Source: Providencia hangzhouensis
Lineage (GTDB): Bacteria; Pseudomonadota; Gammaproteobacteria; Enterobacterales; Enterobacteriaceae
Direction of reading: 5' to 3'
Length of the DNA: 64,000 nt
Assembly (NCBI RefSeq): GCF_029193595.2
Contig: NZ_CP135052.1
Location: forward strand, 124,001 to 188,000
Under the pieces are notes generated by a model. The model had not been told where the DNA came from and did no database searches. It was given only the letters and a program-made list of their open reading frames with translations. How positions within the stretch are numbered: position 1 is the stretch's first letter; every line of letters begins with the position of its first letter. Of the stretch, positions 1-9,182 are shown piece after piece. The position numbers were made by a program, and so were the translations under genes.

Positions 1-963
1 GGTAAAGGTGGCTCTGACTTTGATCCTAAAGGTAAAAGTCATGGTGAAGTGATGCGTTTCTGCCAAGCATTGATGACAGAACTCTATCGCCATATTGGTT
101 CAAATACTGACGTCCCAGCAGGGGATATTGGTGTTGGTGGCCGTGAAGTGGGCTTTATGACAGGTATGATGAAAAAGCTGTCTAATGACACTTCTTGTGT
201 ATTTACCGGTAAAGGCTTGTCTTTTGGTGGTAGTTTAATTCGCCCTGAAGCAACCGGTTACGGTTTGGTTTACTTCACAAATGCGATGCTAAAACGTCAT
301 GGCCTAGGCTTTGAAGGGATGCGTGTCGCGGTTTCTGGTTCTGGTAACGTTGCGCAGTACACCATTGAAAAATGCATGGAGCTAGGTGCCAAAGTGGTTA
401 CAGCTTCCGATTCAAGCGGTACTGTAGTTGATGAAGACGGCTTTACAACAGAAAAACTCGCACGTTTGGAAGAAATCAAAAACAACTATGGTCGTATTGA
501 AGAATATGCAAAAGAGTTTGGCTTAACTTACTTAGCGGGTCAGCAACCATGGAATGTTCCTGTCGATATCGCTCTGCCATGTGCAACACAAAATGAGCTA
601 GATGTTGATGCAGCAAAAGTGTTAATCAAAAATGGCGTTAAAGCGGTCGCTGAAGGGGCTAATATGCCAACGACTATTCCTGCAACTGAGCTGTTCCTTG
701 AAGCAGGAGTGCTGTTTGCGCCAGGTAAAGCGGCTAACGCAGGTGGTGTGGCAACCTCAGGTCTTGAGATGGCTCAAAATGCGGCTCGTCTAGGTTGGAA
801 AGCAGAGAAAGTTGACGCCCGTCTGCATCACATCATGTTGGATATCCACCAGCATTGTGTGGAGTTCGGTGGTGAAGAGAAACAAACTAACTATGTTCAA
901 GGCGCTAACATCGCGGGCTTTGTAAAAGTCGCAGATGCAATGCTTGGGCAGGGTGTGTTGTAA
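1..963 (+). CDS. gdhA: NADP-specific glutamate dehydrogenase, C-terminal part (5' end outside window)
   Basis: The reading frame is open from the first base and ends at TAA 961-963, giving 320 residues of a protein that is about 447 long in E. coli, so roughly the first 127 residues are missing. The fragment opens in the conserved glycine-rich GKGGSDFDPKGKS segment that carries the active-site lysine. It continues with DVPAGDIGVGGREVG and the NADP-binding Rossmann fold (SGSGNVAQY near fragment residue 115). The enzyme makes glutamate from 2-oxoglutarate and ammonia in the cytoplasm. It is convergent with rsmJ. A GC-rich inverted repeat (985-995 with 1029-1038) between the two genes may end transcription, but it has no clear T-run. 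Confidence 0.97.
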   Translation, partial: GKGGSDFDPKGKSHGEVMRFCQALMTELYRHIGSNTDVPAGDIGVGGREVGFMTGMMKKLSNDTSCVFTGKGLSFGGSLIRPEATGYGLVYFTNAMLKRHGLGFEGMRVAVSGSGNVAQYTIEKCMELGAKVVTASDSSGTVVDEDGFTTEKLARLEEIKNNYGRIEEYAKEFGLTYLAGQQPWNVPVDIALPCATQNELDVDAAKVLIKNGVKAVAEGANMPTTIPATELFLEAGVLFAPGKAANAGGVATSGLEMAQNAARLGWKAEKVDARLHHIMLDIHQHCVEFGGEEKQTNYVQGANIAGFVKVADAMLGQGVL

Positions 964-1046
964 TCCTCTGACCTCAAAACGTACGCGAAAGGGCGGCTGT
1001 ATCATACTGATAAATTCACCTGTACATACGCCCTTCGCCGTTACGT

Positions 1047-1826
1047 TTATTCGCTATTTTTAATGCATGGATAGATATCAAACCGATGGTTTTTAGTGAT
1101 AACTGCTGATGGCGCTTTTTGTCCCGCAAGGGGCTCCGCGTAGTCAGGGCGCTTAACAACCACTCTACGTTTAGCCAAAGCAATCGCAGGGGCTAATAAT
1201 GAATCTGCATCATCATCTGCTCCCACCAATGACTGAAATACTCGCATTTCTTTCTTCACTAAAGCACTTTTTTGCCGATGAGGGTACATCGGATCAAGAT
1301 AGATAACATCAGGGGCATGGGTTATCTCACTCAGTGCTGTAATACTGGATGCATGAATCAATGACATTCGCTCTTGTAACCATGGGCCAATTTCTGCATC
1401 TTGGTAGCCTCGTTGTAAACCATCATCCAATAGAGCAGCAACTACAGGGTGGCGCTCCAACATACGGACATGGCAACCGAGAGCGGCTAGAACAAAGGCA
1501 TCACGCCCTAGGCCAGCAGTGGCATCAATGACATCGGGAAGATAATCTTTTTTGATCCCGACGGCTTTGGCAACAGCTTCACCGCGACCTCCACCAAATT
1601 TGCGACGATGGGCCATCGCCCCAGAGACGAAATCAACAAAAATCCCACCTAATTTAGGCTCATCTAGTTTGCGCAGTTGTAAGTTTTCAGGCGTAAGTAC
1701 AACCGCCATAATGGCATCAGGGGTATGAGAAAGTTGCCATTTTTCAGAAAGTTGAGAAAGAGTGCCGGGATCGGCACCCTCTTCGCAGATCAATTGGATC
1801 TCAATACGATTAGCCATGAATACCAT
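1047..1826 (-). CDS. rsmJ: 16S rRNA m2G1516 methyltransferase RsmJ
   Basis: This 259-residue protein matches the YhiQ/RsmJ family over its whole length. Visible blocks are [28 protein letters not shown], the SAM-binding [11 protein letters not shown] and the catalytic-site region YLDPMYPH. RsmJ methylates G1516 of 16S rRNA using S-adenosylmethionine. Its 5' end overlaps the 3' end of prlC, so the two are probably co-transcribed. Two starts are possible: ATG 1826, three bases after an AAGAG, or ATG 1817, which has a more normal spacing of 11 bases. The shorter form (256 residues) is equally likely. Confidence 0.95.
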   Translation of the reverse strand: MVFMANRIEIQLICEEGADPGTLSQLSEKWQLSHTPDAIMAVVLTPENLQLRKLDEPKLGGIFVDFVSGAMAHRRKFGGGRGEAVAKAVGIKKDYLPDVIDATAGLGRDAFVLAALGCHVRMLERHPVVAALLDDGLQRGYQDAEIGPWLQERMSLIHASSITALSEITHAPDVIYLDPMYPHRQKSALVKKEMRVFQSLVGADDDADSLLAPAIALAKRRVVVKRPDYAEPLAGQKAPSAVITKNHRFDIYPCIKNSE

Positions 1827-3852
1827 AGCTCTTCAACATGGCATCTAATTCTGGTTTGCGACCACGGAAGCGTTCAAACAGCGCCATTGGTTCTTCTGAG
1901 CCACCACGACTTAAGATATTGTCGAGGAAAGACTGACCTGTTTGACGGTTAAAGATGCCTTCTTCACTGAAACGTGAGTATGCATCTGCCGCAAGCACAT
2001 CTGCCCATAAGTAGCTGTAATAGCCAGCTGCATAGCCACCTGCGAAAATATGGCTAAAAGCATGTGGAAAGCGCGACCATTTTGGTGAAGGAACCACAGC
2101 GACTTTATCTTTAATCGCATATAGCGTTGGCATGACTTGCGCACCTTTGGCTGGGTCATACTCAGCATGTAAGGTGAAATCAAACAGGCCAAACTCTAAC
2201 TGGCGTAGAACAAACATAGCTGATTGGTAGTTCTTCGCCGCTAACATACTATTGAGCATTTCTGTTGGTAATGGCTCGCCTGTCTCATAATGGCCGGAAA
2301 TAAATTCGAGGGCTTCAGGCTCCCAGCACCAGTTTTCCATAAACTGACTTGGTAACTCGACAGCATCCCATGGTACACCGTTAATCCCTGCGACATTTGC
2401 AACATCAATTTGCGTTAACATATGATGTAAGCCGTGACCAAATTCGTGGAATAAGGTAGTGACTTCATTATGAGTAAACAGTGCGGGTTTATCGCCAAGT
2501 GGTTTATTGAAGTTACAGGTTAAATAGGCTACAGGATTTTGTAATGAGCCGTCTTTATGCACCATACGGCCAACACAATCGTCCATCCAAGCTCCACCGC
2601 GTTTATGTTCGCGAGCATAGAGGTCTAGGTAGAAGCTGCCGCGTAAGGTATTGGTTTCATCATAGAGTTCAAAGAAACGCACATCTTTATGCCATGTTTC
2701 TACATCATTGCGTTCTTTGGCAGTTAAACCATAAATGCGATGAACAACTTCGAACAAGCCATTCAGGACGCGTTGTTCAGGGAAATATGGGCGCAATTGT
2801 TCATCATTTAATGAGAATTTATGCTGTTTTTGTTTTTCGCTGTAATAGGCTAAATCCCAAGATTCAAGCGTATCGACACCATAATGTTCTTTAGCAAAAG
2901 CCGTCAGTTCAGCCAGTTCATTTTCCCCTTGCTGATGAGCACGGTCAGCTAAATCATTGAGGAAATTCAGCACTTGTTCTGGCGATTCGGCCATTTTGGT
3001 CGCTAGGGATTTTTCTGCGTAGTTTTTAAAACCTAATAATTGCGCTAGCTCGTGGCGTAAAGCCATCAGTTCATCGATTAATTCGCTGTTATCCCATTTA
3101 CCCGCATTTGGGCCTTGGTCAGACGCACGGGTGCTATATGCATGGCTCATCTCACGACGTAATTCTGCGTTATCAGCATAGGTCATAACAGGTAAATAGC
3201 TTGGCATATCGAGAGTGAGTAAGTAGCCTTCTTCACCTTTTGATTCAGCCATGGCTTTTGCTGCAGCAATAGCGCTTTCTGGCATACCCGCTAATTCTTT
3301 TTCATCTTTAATCAGTTTGGTCCAACCCATAGTTGCATCAAGCACGTTATTGCTAAATTTAGACGCTATCTCCGACAAACGTGCCACAATTTCACCATAA
3401 CGTTGCTGTTTTTCAGCAGGTAAGCCAATGCCGGATAACTCAAAATCGCGTAAGGTATTTTCGATAGACTTACGTTGAGCTTGGCTAAGGGAATTAAATT
3501 CAGCCCCTTCTTTTAATGATTTATATGCTTGATACAAAGGCTCATGCTGCCCCATCCAGGTACTGAATTCAGACAGTAATGGTAAACATTTTTCATACTC
3601 TTCGCGCAGTTCTGGGCTGTTTTTCACGGAGTGTAAATGACTCACTGGCGACCAAACACGAGACAGCTTATCACTGGCTTCTTCTAAAGGTTGGCACAGG
3701 TTGTCCCAAGTGTATTGATCTGTTGCACTCAACAGGTTTTCTACTGTTTGGCGATATTCATTGAGTACGTGTTGGACCGCGGGAAAAATATCCGCAGGCT
3801 CTATAGTAGAAAAACGGGGTAGTGCGGAATCGGCTAATAATGAATTTGTCAT
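1810..3852 (-). CDS. prlC: Oligopeptidase A (M3 family zinc metallopeptidase)
   Basis: The protein is 680 residues, the same length as E. coli PrlC, and is recognisable throughout (MTNSLL start, [17 protein letters not shown] near residue 57). The zinc-binding HEFGH motif is at residues 469-473, the expected position. It degrades short peptides, including cleaved signal peptides, in the cytoplasm. A longer frame reaches 3891, but ATG 3852 is preceded by AGGATG and gives the family N-terminus, so I chose it. rsmJ follows with an overlap, the usual enterobacterial arrangement. Confidence 0.96.
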   Translation of the reverse strand: MTNSLLADSALPRFSTIEPADIFPAVQHVLNEYRQTVENLLSATDQYTWDNLCQPLEEASDKLSRVWSPVSHLHSVKNSPELREEYEKCLPLLSEFSTWMGQHEPLYQAYKSLKEGAEFNSLSQAQRKSIENTLRDFELSGIGLPAEKQQRYGEIVARLSEIASKFSNNVLDATMGWTKLIKDEKELAGMPESAIAAAKAMAESKGEEGYLLTLDMPSYLPVMTYADNAELRREMSHAYSTRASDQGPNAGKWDNSELIDELMALRHELAQLLGFKNYAEKSLATKMAESPEQVLNFLNDLADRAHQQGENELAELTAFAKEHYGVDTLESWDLAYYSEKQKQHKFSLNDEQLRPYFPEQRVLNGLFEVVHRIYGLTAKERNDVETWHKDVRFFELYDETNTLRGSFYLDLYAREHKRGGAWMDDCVGRMVHKDGSLQNPVAYLTCNFNKPLGDKPALFTHNEVTTLFHEFGHGLHHMLTQIDVANVAGINGVPWDAVELPSQFMENWCWEPEALEFISGHYETGEPLPTEMLNSMLAAKNYQSAMFVLRQLEFGLFDFTLHAEYDPAKGAQVMPTLYAIKDKVAVVPSPKWSRFPHAFSHIFAGGYAAGYYSYLWADVLAADAYSRFSEEGIFNRQTGQSFLDNILSRGGSEEPMALFERFRGRKPELDAMLKSYGIHG

Positions 3853-4115
3853 AAAACATCCTGTGATTGCAGGCTTGTGCTCGTAGGCCAAGGCTTACTG
3901 TGTTGACAATAAAAGTTAAATGGCGAACTTATACCCAAATAGGATAAATGTTATGGGTGATAGAACCAGCACGCCATTGCGAATATAAGAAAGTATATGG
4001 GGGCAGATGTACAAACCTCAATATCAATCTAACGTTTTTTCTTATTAACGCTTATCAATAAATGGGGTTTTTGTTGGTTTTTATCAATAAAGGCAATAGT
4101 TGTAGTTTCAATGCT

Positions 4116-4143
4116 TTGGAAAATAATGAATTCAGTCTATAAT
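4116..4143 (+). promoter_or_regulatory. Probable selC promoter
   Basis: A perfect TATAAT -10 box at 4138-4143 lies 19 bases before the mature tRNA 5' end. A TTGGAA (4116-4121) sits 16 bases upstream as a -35 box, matching four of six consensus bases. The rest of the 309-base gap between prlC and selC (3853-4161) is AT-rich, and I see no gene in it. Confidence 0.6.
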
Positions 4144-4161
4144 CACTTTCCAATCTATAGA

Positions 4162-4256
4162 GGAAGATCGTCGTCTCCGGTGAGGCGGCTGGATTTCAAA
4201 TCCAGTTGGGGCTGCCAGCAGTCCCGGGCAGGTTCGACTCCTGTGATCTTCCGCCA
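4162..4256 (+). tRNA. selC: tRNA-Sec (anticodon TCA)
   Basis: This 95-base gene matches E. coli selC almost base for base. It has the long 8-bp acceptor stem beginning GGAAGATC and ending GATCTTCC, the extra-long variable arm, a genomically encoded G-CCA end, and anticodon TCA at 4196-4198 within the loop TTTCAAA. It decodes recoded UGA as selenocysteine. selC is a well-known integration site for pathogenicity islands (SPI-3, LEE and others), and remnants of such an element follow immediately downstream. Confidence 0.98.
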
Positions 4257-4368
4257 AACGCAGTTTCTGAATTTCTCTCAAAGTCTATATTTTCCTTTTA
4301 AATCAACAAGATTAATCACTTCGAAGTCTGTCTGATTCTCCCCTTGTTTACTGGTTTATACCCCTGTT

Positions 4369-4735
4369 TGGGGGCAAAATTGGGGGCATAATTTTTCCCT
4401 ATTTTTTGGATGCCCCCACAATGAAGCTTAAAGCCAGTCAGCTGGATATGGGCTTAACCAGCTATAAATTTGATGAGGTGCATAAAACCGATGTCACGAT
4501 CGCGAAGAACTATCTTCGAGAAAATGAACTGAAAGAATTAAACCGTATCGTCAATATGTGGTTAGATTTTGCAGAAGACTAAGCACTGCGTCGTAAGCAA
4601 GTTTTTTTACAGGATTGGGATACCAAGCTGGATCAGTTTTTAAGTTTTAATGACCGTGAAGTTTTGCAATGTGCTGGTGGGATTAGTAAAAAAGCCTACC
4701 ACTAAAAAACCAATCTGGGGGTATTAATGGGGGCA
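4369..4735. repeat. Cluster of TGGGGGCA repeats downstream of selC
   Basis: The octamer TGGGGGCA occurs at 4369-4376, 4381-4388 and 4728-4735, as a one-base variant TGGGGGTA at 4716-4723, and inverted (TGCCCCCA) at 4411-4418. The copies bracket the rhuM fragment. Short G-rich repeats of this kind are found beside tRNA attachment sites of P4-type integrative elements, where they may be integrase arm sites. That role is inferred here because no integrase gene remains. Confidence 0.4.
4421..4705 (+). pseudogene. RhuM-family protein, C-terminal remnant
   Basis: From ATG 4421 the frame reads MGLTSYKFDEV, TDVTIAKNYLRENEL and NRIVNMWLDFAED, then an in-frame TAA at 4580-4582. It continues with ALRRKQVFLQDW, KLDQFLSFNDREVL and GGISKK to TAA 4703-4705. 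These blocks match the C-terminal third of RhuM proteins in order. The stop falls where the family has Q of AEDQA, so CAA to TAA is the likely change. The 5' two thirds of the gene are missing on this side. RhuM genes are island cargo; the Salmonella one lies on SPI-3, also at selC. Another rhuM remnant lies at 8647. Confidence 0.82.
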
Positions 4736-4764
4736 CTGCTATTTATCCAACTCACCAAATGCGA

Positions 4765-5646
4765 CTACTTTGTTCGATACCGTATCGCTTCTACAAAAGC
4801 CATAAAAGCGGGTGAGGACTGTCGACGGTTTGGGTAATACAGGTGAAAACCTTCAAAGTAAGGGCTATAATCGATTAATACAGCCTGTAACTTCCCCTTG
4901 GCAATATAAGGCTCGGCTAAATGTTCTGGAATATAGGCTATTCCCATTCCGTCCAGCGCTGCATTTAACTGGTGCAGTGTACTATTGAAAACGAGTTGCC
5001 CATCCACCTTTATACTTGTTGTATGATCATTTTGTTTAAATTCCCACGCATAAATAGCCCCCGCAGCACGATGGCGAATATTGATGCATTGATGTTCAGA
5101 TAAGTCGTTAGGAAATAAAGGTTTAGGGTGCTGTTTAAAATAGTCCGGTGAAGCGACTGCAATTAAGCGCCAATCTGGCCCAATGCGAACTGCTATCATG
5201 TCTTTATTGATATCATCGCCAATTCGAATTCCTGCATCGAAACGTTCTTCAACAATGTTTGTAAAACCATAGTCCACATATATTTCTATTGTGATATCAG
5301 GGTATTTTTGTAAAAAATTATTCAATATTGGTCGAATATAAATTTCTATTTGGTCATCGGTACAACTTAAGCGAATAGTCCCTCTAGGGCTGTCTCTTAA
5401 CTCACTTAATGCATTAAGTTCAATATCAATCTGTTCAAATAATGGTCGGATGGCATTCATTAGCTGTGCGCCAGCCTCTGTTACTGAAACATTTCGGGTT
5501 GTTCTTGCGAGAAGTCGAATCCCTAAGCGTTCTTCCAAAAGTCGTATTGTATGGCTTAATGCCGAAGGCGTCACACCGAGTCTTGCGGCCGCTTTTGTAA
5601 AACTTTGCTCTTGAGCAACGATAAGAAAAGCGTGCAAGTCATTCAT
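4765..5646 (-). CDS. LysR-family transcriptional regulator
   Basis: This 293-residue protein has an N-terminal winged helix-turn-helix (FTKAAARLGVTPSALSHTIRLLEERLG, written here as the family pattern around residues 18-42) followed by a LysR substrate-binding domain. The frame extends to 5661, but ATG 5646 has AAAGG just upstream and gives the family N-terminus MNDLHAF. It is divergent from the exporter gene at 5773, with 126 bases between, the usual layout of a LysR regulator and its target. The effector is not predictable. The gene lies between the two rhuM relics and is therefore probably island cargo. Confidence 0.9.
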   Translation of the reverse strand: MNDLHAFLIVAQEQSFTKAAARLGVTPSALSHTIRLLEERLGIRLLARTTRNVSVTEAGAQLMNAIRPLFEQIDIELNALSELRDSPRGTIRLSCTDDQIEIYIRPILNNFLQKYPDITIEIYVDYGFTNIVEERFDAGIRIGDDINKDMIAVRIGPDWRLIAVASPDYFKQHPKPLFPNDLSEHQCINIRHRAAGAIYAWEFKQNDHTTSIKVDGQLVFNSTLHQLNAALDGMGIAYIPEHLAEPYIAKGKLQAVLIDYSPYFEGFHLYYPNRRQSSPAFMAFVEAIRYRTK

Positions 5647-5772
5647 TTTACCTTTCATCATTAATGAATTTTTCTCACAAGTTCATAAAGATTATACCCA
5701 CTAATTAAATTATTACCTGTATGCCATGATGATGTCCATTAAATATCGTAGGTACATAGGCGAATATAACCG

Positions 5773-6975
5773 ATGGATAATGCCATTTTTCAAGAGCGAA
5801 ATTTTCCTGAAAGAGCGAACTGGAGTGCAGTTTTTGCCATGACGCTATGTGTTTTTGTATTGATAGCCTCAGAATTTATGCCTGTGAGCTTGTTAACACC
5901 GTTAGCGCTTGATTTTCAGGTGACAGAAGGAATGGCGGGACAAGGTATTACTATCTCAGGAATATTTGCTGTCATAACGAGCTTATTTATTTCTGCACTT
6001 ACTCGTAATTTAAATCGTAAAGCCTTATTGCTGGGGCTTACGTTCTTAATGGGGGCGTCAGGCGCGATGATTGCTTTAGCCACCAATTATTATACTTATA
6101 TGGTTGGTCGTGCGCTAATCGGTATTGTTGTTGGCGGTTTTTGGTCTATGTCTGCTGCGATAGCAATGCGCCTTGTGCCGATAGATCAAGTTCCTAAGGC
6201 ACTGGCTATTTTCAATAGCGGCAATGCGCTAGCAACGGTTATTGCTGCACCTTTAGGAGCTTATCTGGGCTCAACTATTGGATGGAGAGGGGCATTTTTA
6301 GGCTTGGTGCCTATCGCGATTGCAACTATTTTGTGGTTGTGGGTGAGTTTACCCTCAATGCCAACTGATCCGAACATTCATCAAAATACGCCTCAGATTT
6401 TCAGTATTTTTAGCTTCTTTAAATACCGCGTTATCACACTGGGTATGCTTGCTATCGGGTTATTTTTTATGGGGCAATTTACCTTATTTACCTATGTACG
6501 CCCTTTTCTTGAGACCGTCGTAAAAGTCGATATTTCGATGGTGACATTTAGTTTGTTACTTATTGGTATTACGGGATTTATCGGAACTCTACTGATTAAT
6601 CGTGTATTAAAAATAGGGTTCTATCAAACATTAATCGCCATTCCACTATTGATGGCCAGTATTGCGGTATCACTTATTTTCTTTGGCTATTCCAGTCTTA
6701 CTTCCATCGTATTATTGAGTATTTGGGGTTTTATCGCGACTGCGGCGCCTGTTGGTTGGTGGAGTTGGATACCTCGAATATTTTCAAATAGTGCAGAAGC
6801 AGGAGGGGGATTGATGGTTGCTGTGATCCAACTTTCCATTGCCTGCGGCGCTTCGGTGGGAGGCATAATATTTGATTTGATGGGCTATGAAAGTACCTTT
6901 GCAGTCAGTGCGTTATTTCTTGTAGTCGCAGCAATACTTGTTCAATGCACAGCAAAGGCTGAAAAGGAAAAATAA
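5773..6975 (+). CDS. MFS exporter, DHA1 family, NepI-like
   Basis: This 400-residue protein is very hydrophobic, with about 12 membrane segments. The N-terminus (ANWSAVFAMTLCVFVLIASE, then FMPVSLLTPLA) and the block VGRALIGIVVGGFWSMSA resemble E. coli NepI, a purine-ribonucleoside exporter, and related drug-efflux proteins. It begins a rightward unit: the next gene starts two bases after its stop and has its ribosome site inside this gene. It is likely controlled by the divergent LysR protein. The substrate is unknown. Confidence 0.88.
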   Translation: MDNAIFQERNFPERANWSAVFAMTLCVFVLIASEFMPVSLLTPLALDFQVTEGMAGQGITISGIFAVITSLFISALTRNLNRKALLLGLTFLMGASGAMIALATNYYTYMVGRALIGIVVGGFWSMSAAIAMRLVPIDQVPKALAIFNSGNALATVIAAPLGAYLGSTIGWRGAFLGLVPIAIATILWLWVSLPSMPTDPNIHQNTPQIFSIFSFFKYRVITLGMLAIGLFFMGQFTLFTYVRPFLETVVKVDISMVTFSLLLIGITGFIGTLLINRVLKIGFYQTLIAIPLLMASIAVSLIFFGYSSLTSIVLLSIWGFIATAAPVGWWSWIPRIFSNSAEAGGGLMVAVIQLSIACGASVGGIIFDLMGYESTFAVSALFLVVAAILVQCTAKAEKEK

Positions 6976-6976
6976 T

Positions 6977-7453
6977 ATGTTGAATCTATTATTTAAAAAT
7001 AGGCTTACCCCATTAAATTTTTATTTTCTGTTGGTATTTGCCTGCATCAGCCAGCCATTATTGGCACGTAGTTTACCAATAGAACCTAAAGTGTATTTAA
7101 TCGAAATTCGTCTTGATACGCAAATAATCAAGGCAGAATTAAAAGATTCAGAAATGACGCGTGATTTTATCAGTTTATTACCGCTCACTGTTGAGTTAGC
7201 AGATTATTCATCCACAGAAAAAATCACTTATCTTCCCCGAAAACTACTAACTCATAATTCATCCAGTGGGATCGTGCCAGAGATTGGGGATATTACTTAT
7301 TATGCCCCTTGGGGAAATATTGCTATTTTTTATCAACCATTTAGTTACTCCTCAGGGTTATTTAAATTAGGAAAAATAACCGATGGGCTGGAATATTTAC
7401 AATTTACATCACCAAAACAAGCTGTGATAGAGCTTATCCAAAGAAATAACTAA
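6977..7453 (+). CDS. Exported cyclophilin-like-fold protein
   Basis: The 158-residue product has a hydrophobic N-terminal segment (residues about 13-27, ending LLARS) that looks like a signal peptide. The remainder carries the pattern FISLLPLTVELADY, TEKITYLPRKL, GDITYYAPWGNIAIFY and GLFKLGKI, which I recognise from the small bacterial cyclophilin-like family (Cyclophil_like2). These proteins have the fold but no demonstrated prolyl isomerase activity. A longer start at 6938 would overlap the exporter gene. ATG 6977 with AAGGAAAA upstream is preferred. It is in an operon with the exporter and the hydrolase. Confidence 0.78.
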   Translation: MLNLLFKNRLTPLNFYFLLVFACISQPLLARSLPIEPKVYLIEIRLDTQIIKAELKDSEMTRDFISLLPLTVELADYSSTEKITYLPRKLLTHNSSSGIVPEIGDITYYAPWGNIAIFYQPFSYSSGLFKLGKITDGLEYLQFTSPKQAVIELIQRNN

Positions 7454-7468
7454 AAGAGGATGCATATT

Positions 7469-8575
7469 ATGAATCATGAACGTAGAGATTTATTGAAATT
7501 AACGGGGGCAAGTATTGCTGTTGCGAGTATGGCATCAATAATGACATCACCAGTATTAGCGCAACCAAATACAAATTTCAGTGAGCTATGGGATAAAACC
7601 TTTGTAAAAAGTGATAAGGTTGAACATAGAAAAGTCACATTCAAAAATCGCTATGGTTTAGCCTTAGTCGGAGATTTATATCAACCTAAACATACTAGTG
7701 GGTTATTTGCTGCGATTGTATTGAGTGGCCCATTTGGCGCAGTAAAAGAGCAGTCTTCGGGGTTGTATGCGCAAACATTAGCAGAGCGTGGTTTTATTAC
7801 TCTAGCATTTGATCCCTCTTTTACTGGAGAAAGTGAGGGTGAGCCTCGAAATGTTGCTTCTGCGGATATCAATACGGAAGACTTTAGTGCTGCTGTCGAT
7901 TTTTTAGGGCTACAGCCAAATGTGGATCGCGAGCGTATTGGTGCGTTAGCTATCTGCGGATTAAGTGGTATGGCTTTAACTGCAGCGAGTAGCGATTCAC
8001 GTATTAAAGCCGTAGCAACAGCATCAATGTACGATATGTCTCGCAGTATTAGCCGCGGATACCAAGATAGTTACACCATTGAAGAACGACATAAAGTGAT
8101 TGATTATCTTAGCCAGCAGCGCTGGAAAGATGCAAAAAACGGACACTATGCTTTAGGTTACCATGAGGTGCCATTCGATGAAGATGGCAATATTATCGAG
8201 GGACAACGTGTTTTACCGGAGACTCTGCCAGAGAATGCACCGCCTGTATTAGCCGCATTTTTTGATTATTACCGTACTCCTCGAGGTTTTCATCCCCGTT
8301 CAATTAATTCAACAACCGCGTGGACAGCAACAACGCCTATATCTTTTTTTAATTTTCCTATGCATACCAATATTGAAATGATATCACCAAGACCAATTTT
8401 GCTGATTGCAGGGGAAAATGCACATTCTCGTTATTATTCTGAAGATGTGTACAAAGTAGCTTCAGATCCTAAAGAACTCTTGATTATTCCAAATGCTGAT
8501 CATGTTGATTTATATGATAATCTAAGCAAGATCCCTTTCGATAAACTCACTGTTTTCTTTCAACAGAATTTATAA
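7469..8575 (+). CDS. Tat-signal alpha/beta hydrolase (DLH/YcjY-like)
   Basis: The protein is 368 residues. Its N-terminus has a twin-arginine motif (ERRDLLKLTG) and a hydrophobic stretch ending PVLAQ, so export by Tat is likely. The body is an alpha/beta hydrolase with a nucleophile-elbow region AICGLSGMA (Cys163, Ser166) and a late NADHVDLYD with the probable catalytic His. In dienelactone-hydrolase relatives the nucleophile is Cys, and the ICG context here favours Cys163. ATG 7469 follows AAGAGG at good spacing; ATG 7460 is too close to it. This is the last gene of the exporter unit and is followed by a strong terminator. The substrate is unknown. Confidence 0.82.
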   Translation: MNHERRDLLKLTGASIAVASMASIMTSPVLAQPNTNFSELWDKTFVKSDKVEHRKVTFKNRYGLALVGDLYQPKHTSGLFAAIVLSGPFGAVKEQSSGLYAQTLAERGFITLAFDPSFTGESEGEPRNVASADINTEDFSAAVDFLGLQPNVDRERIGALAICGLSGMALTAASSDSRIKAVATASMYDMSRSISRGYQDSYTIEERHKVIDYLSQQRWKDAKNGHYALGYHEVPFDEDGNIIEGQRVLPETLPENAPPVLAAFFDYYRTPRGFHPRSINSTTAWTATTPISFFNFPMHTNIEMISPRPILLIAGENAHSRYYSEDVYKVASDPKELLIIPNADHVDLYDNLSKIPFDKLTVFFQQNL

Positions 8576-8582
8576 ATATAGT

Positions 8583-8615
8583 AGCACATTATTTTTAGTA
8601 AAATAATGTGCTTGC
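8583..8615 (+). terminator. Intrinsic terminator after the hydrolase gene
   Basis: A perfect 13-bp stem (8583-8595 with 8600-8612) has a four-base loop and is followed by TTG. It lies 8 bases after the hydrolase stop codon. The A/T-rich outer stem could work in both directions. Confidence 0.7.
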
Positions 8616-8646
8616 TGTCAGTTACTGCGTTACATCTGTTGGTGGC

Positions 8647-8726
8647 ACTCAATTTCGCCAGTAGGCAACGCAAACGCTAGAACGGTATCTGATCAAAGGG
8701 TTTGTGATGGATGATGAGCGGCTGAA
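8647..8726 (+). pseudogene. RhuM-family protein, internal/N-terminal remnant
   Basis: The + frame reads TQFRQ, then TAG at 8662-8664, then ATQTLERYLIKGFVMDDERL. RhuM proteins have FRxWAT-TL-xYxIKGFxxDDERL in their N-terminal half, and the TAG stands exactly where the family has Trp (TGG to TAG). Similarity stops near 8726, and the frame then runs on to a stop near 8802 with no family pattern. This is the upstream part of the gene whose downstream part is at 4421-4705, yet it lies 4 kb to the right on the same strand. Confidence 0.75.
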
Positions 8727-8819
8727 TTACTTACTAGCGGTTCATAACTATAAAAAGTGTATTAAGAACCTCCCAGTATTCGTTGGGCATTACAGATTTT
8801 AGTTGGGTTGACTTTCTAA

Positions 8820-9182
8820 CTAGAAATCAGCCTTAGAAAAACCGGTCATAACATCCAGTTCCATTTCGCGGCCTAATGCCGTCATTGGATGGACAATGGT
8901 CAAGCCTCGCACGGATTTTTTCAGCTTGCCAAGGTCGGCTTGTTCTTTCTTAGTGATGGGACGCTTGAACGGCATATCTACTAGTTTTTGCGCTTCTTTG
9001 CTTAGTTTTTTGTTACGCACCGCCTTCAGACGAGCGATTTCAATTTCCAGTGTCGCTTTTTCTTTCTCTAGTTCTGCGTGTTTTTCTACTTCACTCGTCA
9101 GTTGCATACTTGCCATCTGGCGACGAATAAGATCTAAACGGTCGCTAAGAAGCTTAATTTGTGCTTTTTCGATTTCTTTCAT
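8820..9182 (-). CDS. yibL: YibL-family ribosome-associated protein
   Basis: The 120-residue product aligns end to end with E. coli YibL. The shared blocks are [59 protein letters not shown] and [15 protein letters not shown] text. It is a small, charged, coiled-coil-rich protein reported to associate with ribosomes. An upstream in-frame start at 9227 exists, but ATG 9182 gives the family length. The region 9183-9472 between it and yaiL is AT-rich and holds the two divergent promoters; I see no further gene. Confidence 0.94.
   Translation of the reverse strand: MKEIEKAQIKLLSDRLDLIRRQMASMQLTSEVEKHAELEKEKATLEIEIARLKAVRNKKLSKEAQKLVDMPFKRPITKKEQADLGKLKKSVRGLTIVHPMTALGREMELDVMTGFSKADF

Noticed and set aside
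985..1038. Terminator between gdhA and rsmJ
   Set aside because: The arms GCGAAAGGGCG and CGCCCTTCGC are 33 bases apart and no T-run follows, so I did not list it as a firm terminator.
2544..2894. Antisense frame of 116 codons within prlC
   Set aside because: It is the complement of a highly conserved peptidase region, with no ribosome site. The same reasoning applies to other long antisense frames in invA, sipB, ylbE and the permease gene.
4111..4335. A 74-codon open frame running across selC
   Set aside because: It reads straight through the tRNA gene and has no ribosome site or family similarity.
8707..8805. A short frame starting with ATG 8707 (MDDERLNYLL...)
   Set aside because: Its first residues are the rhuM remnant and the rest has no family pattern; it is an open tail of a broken gene.
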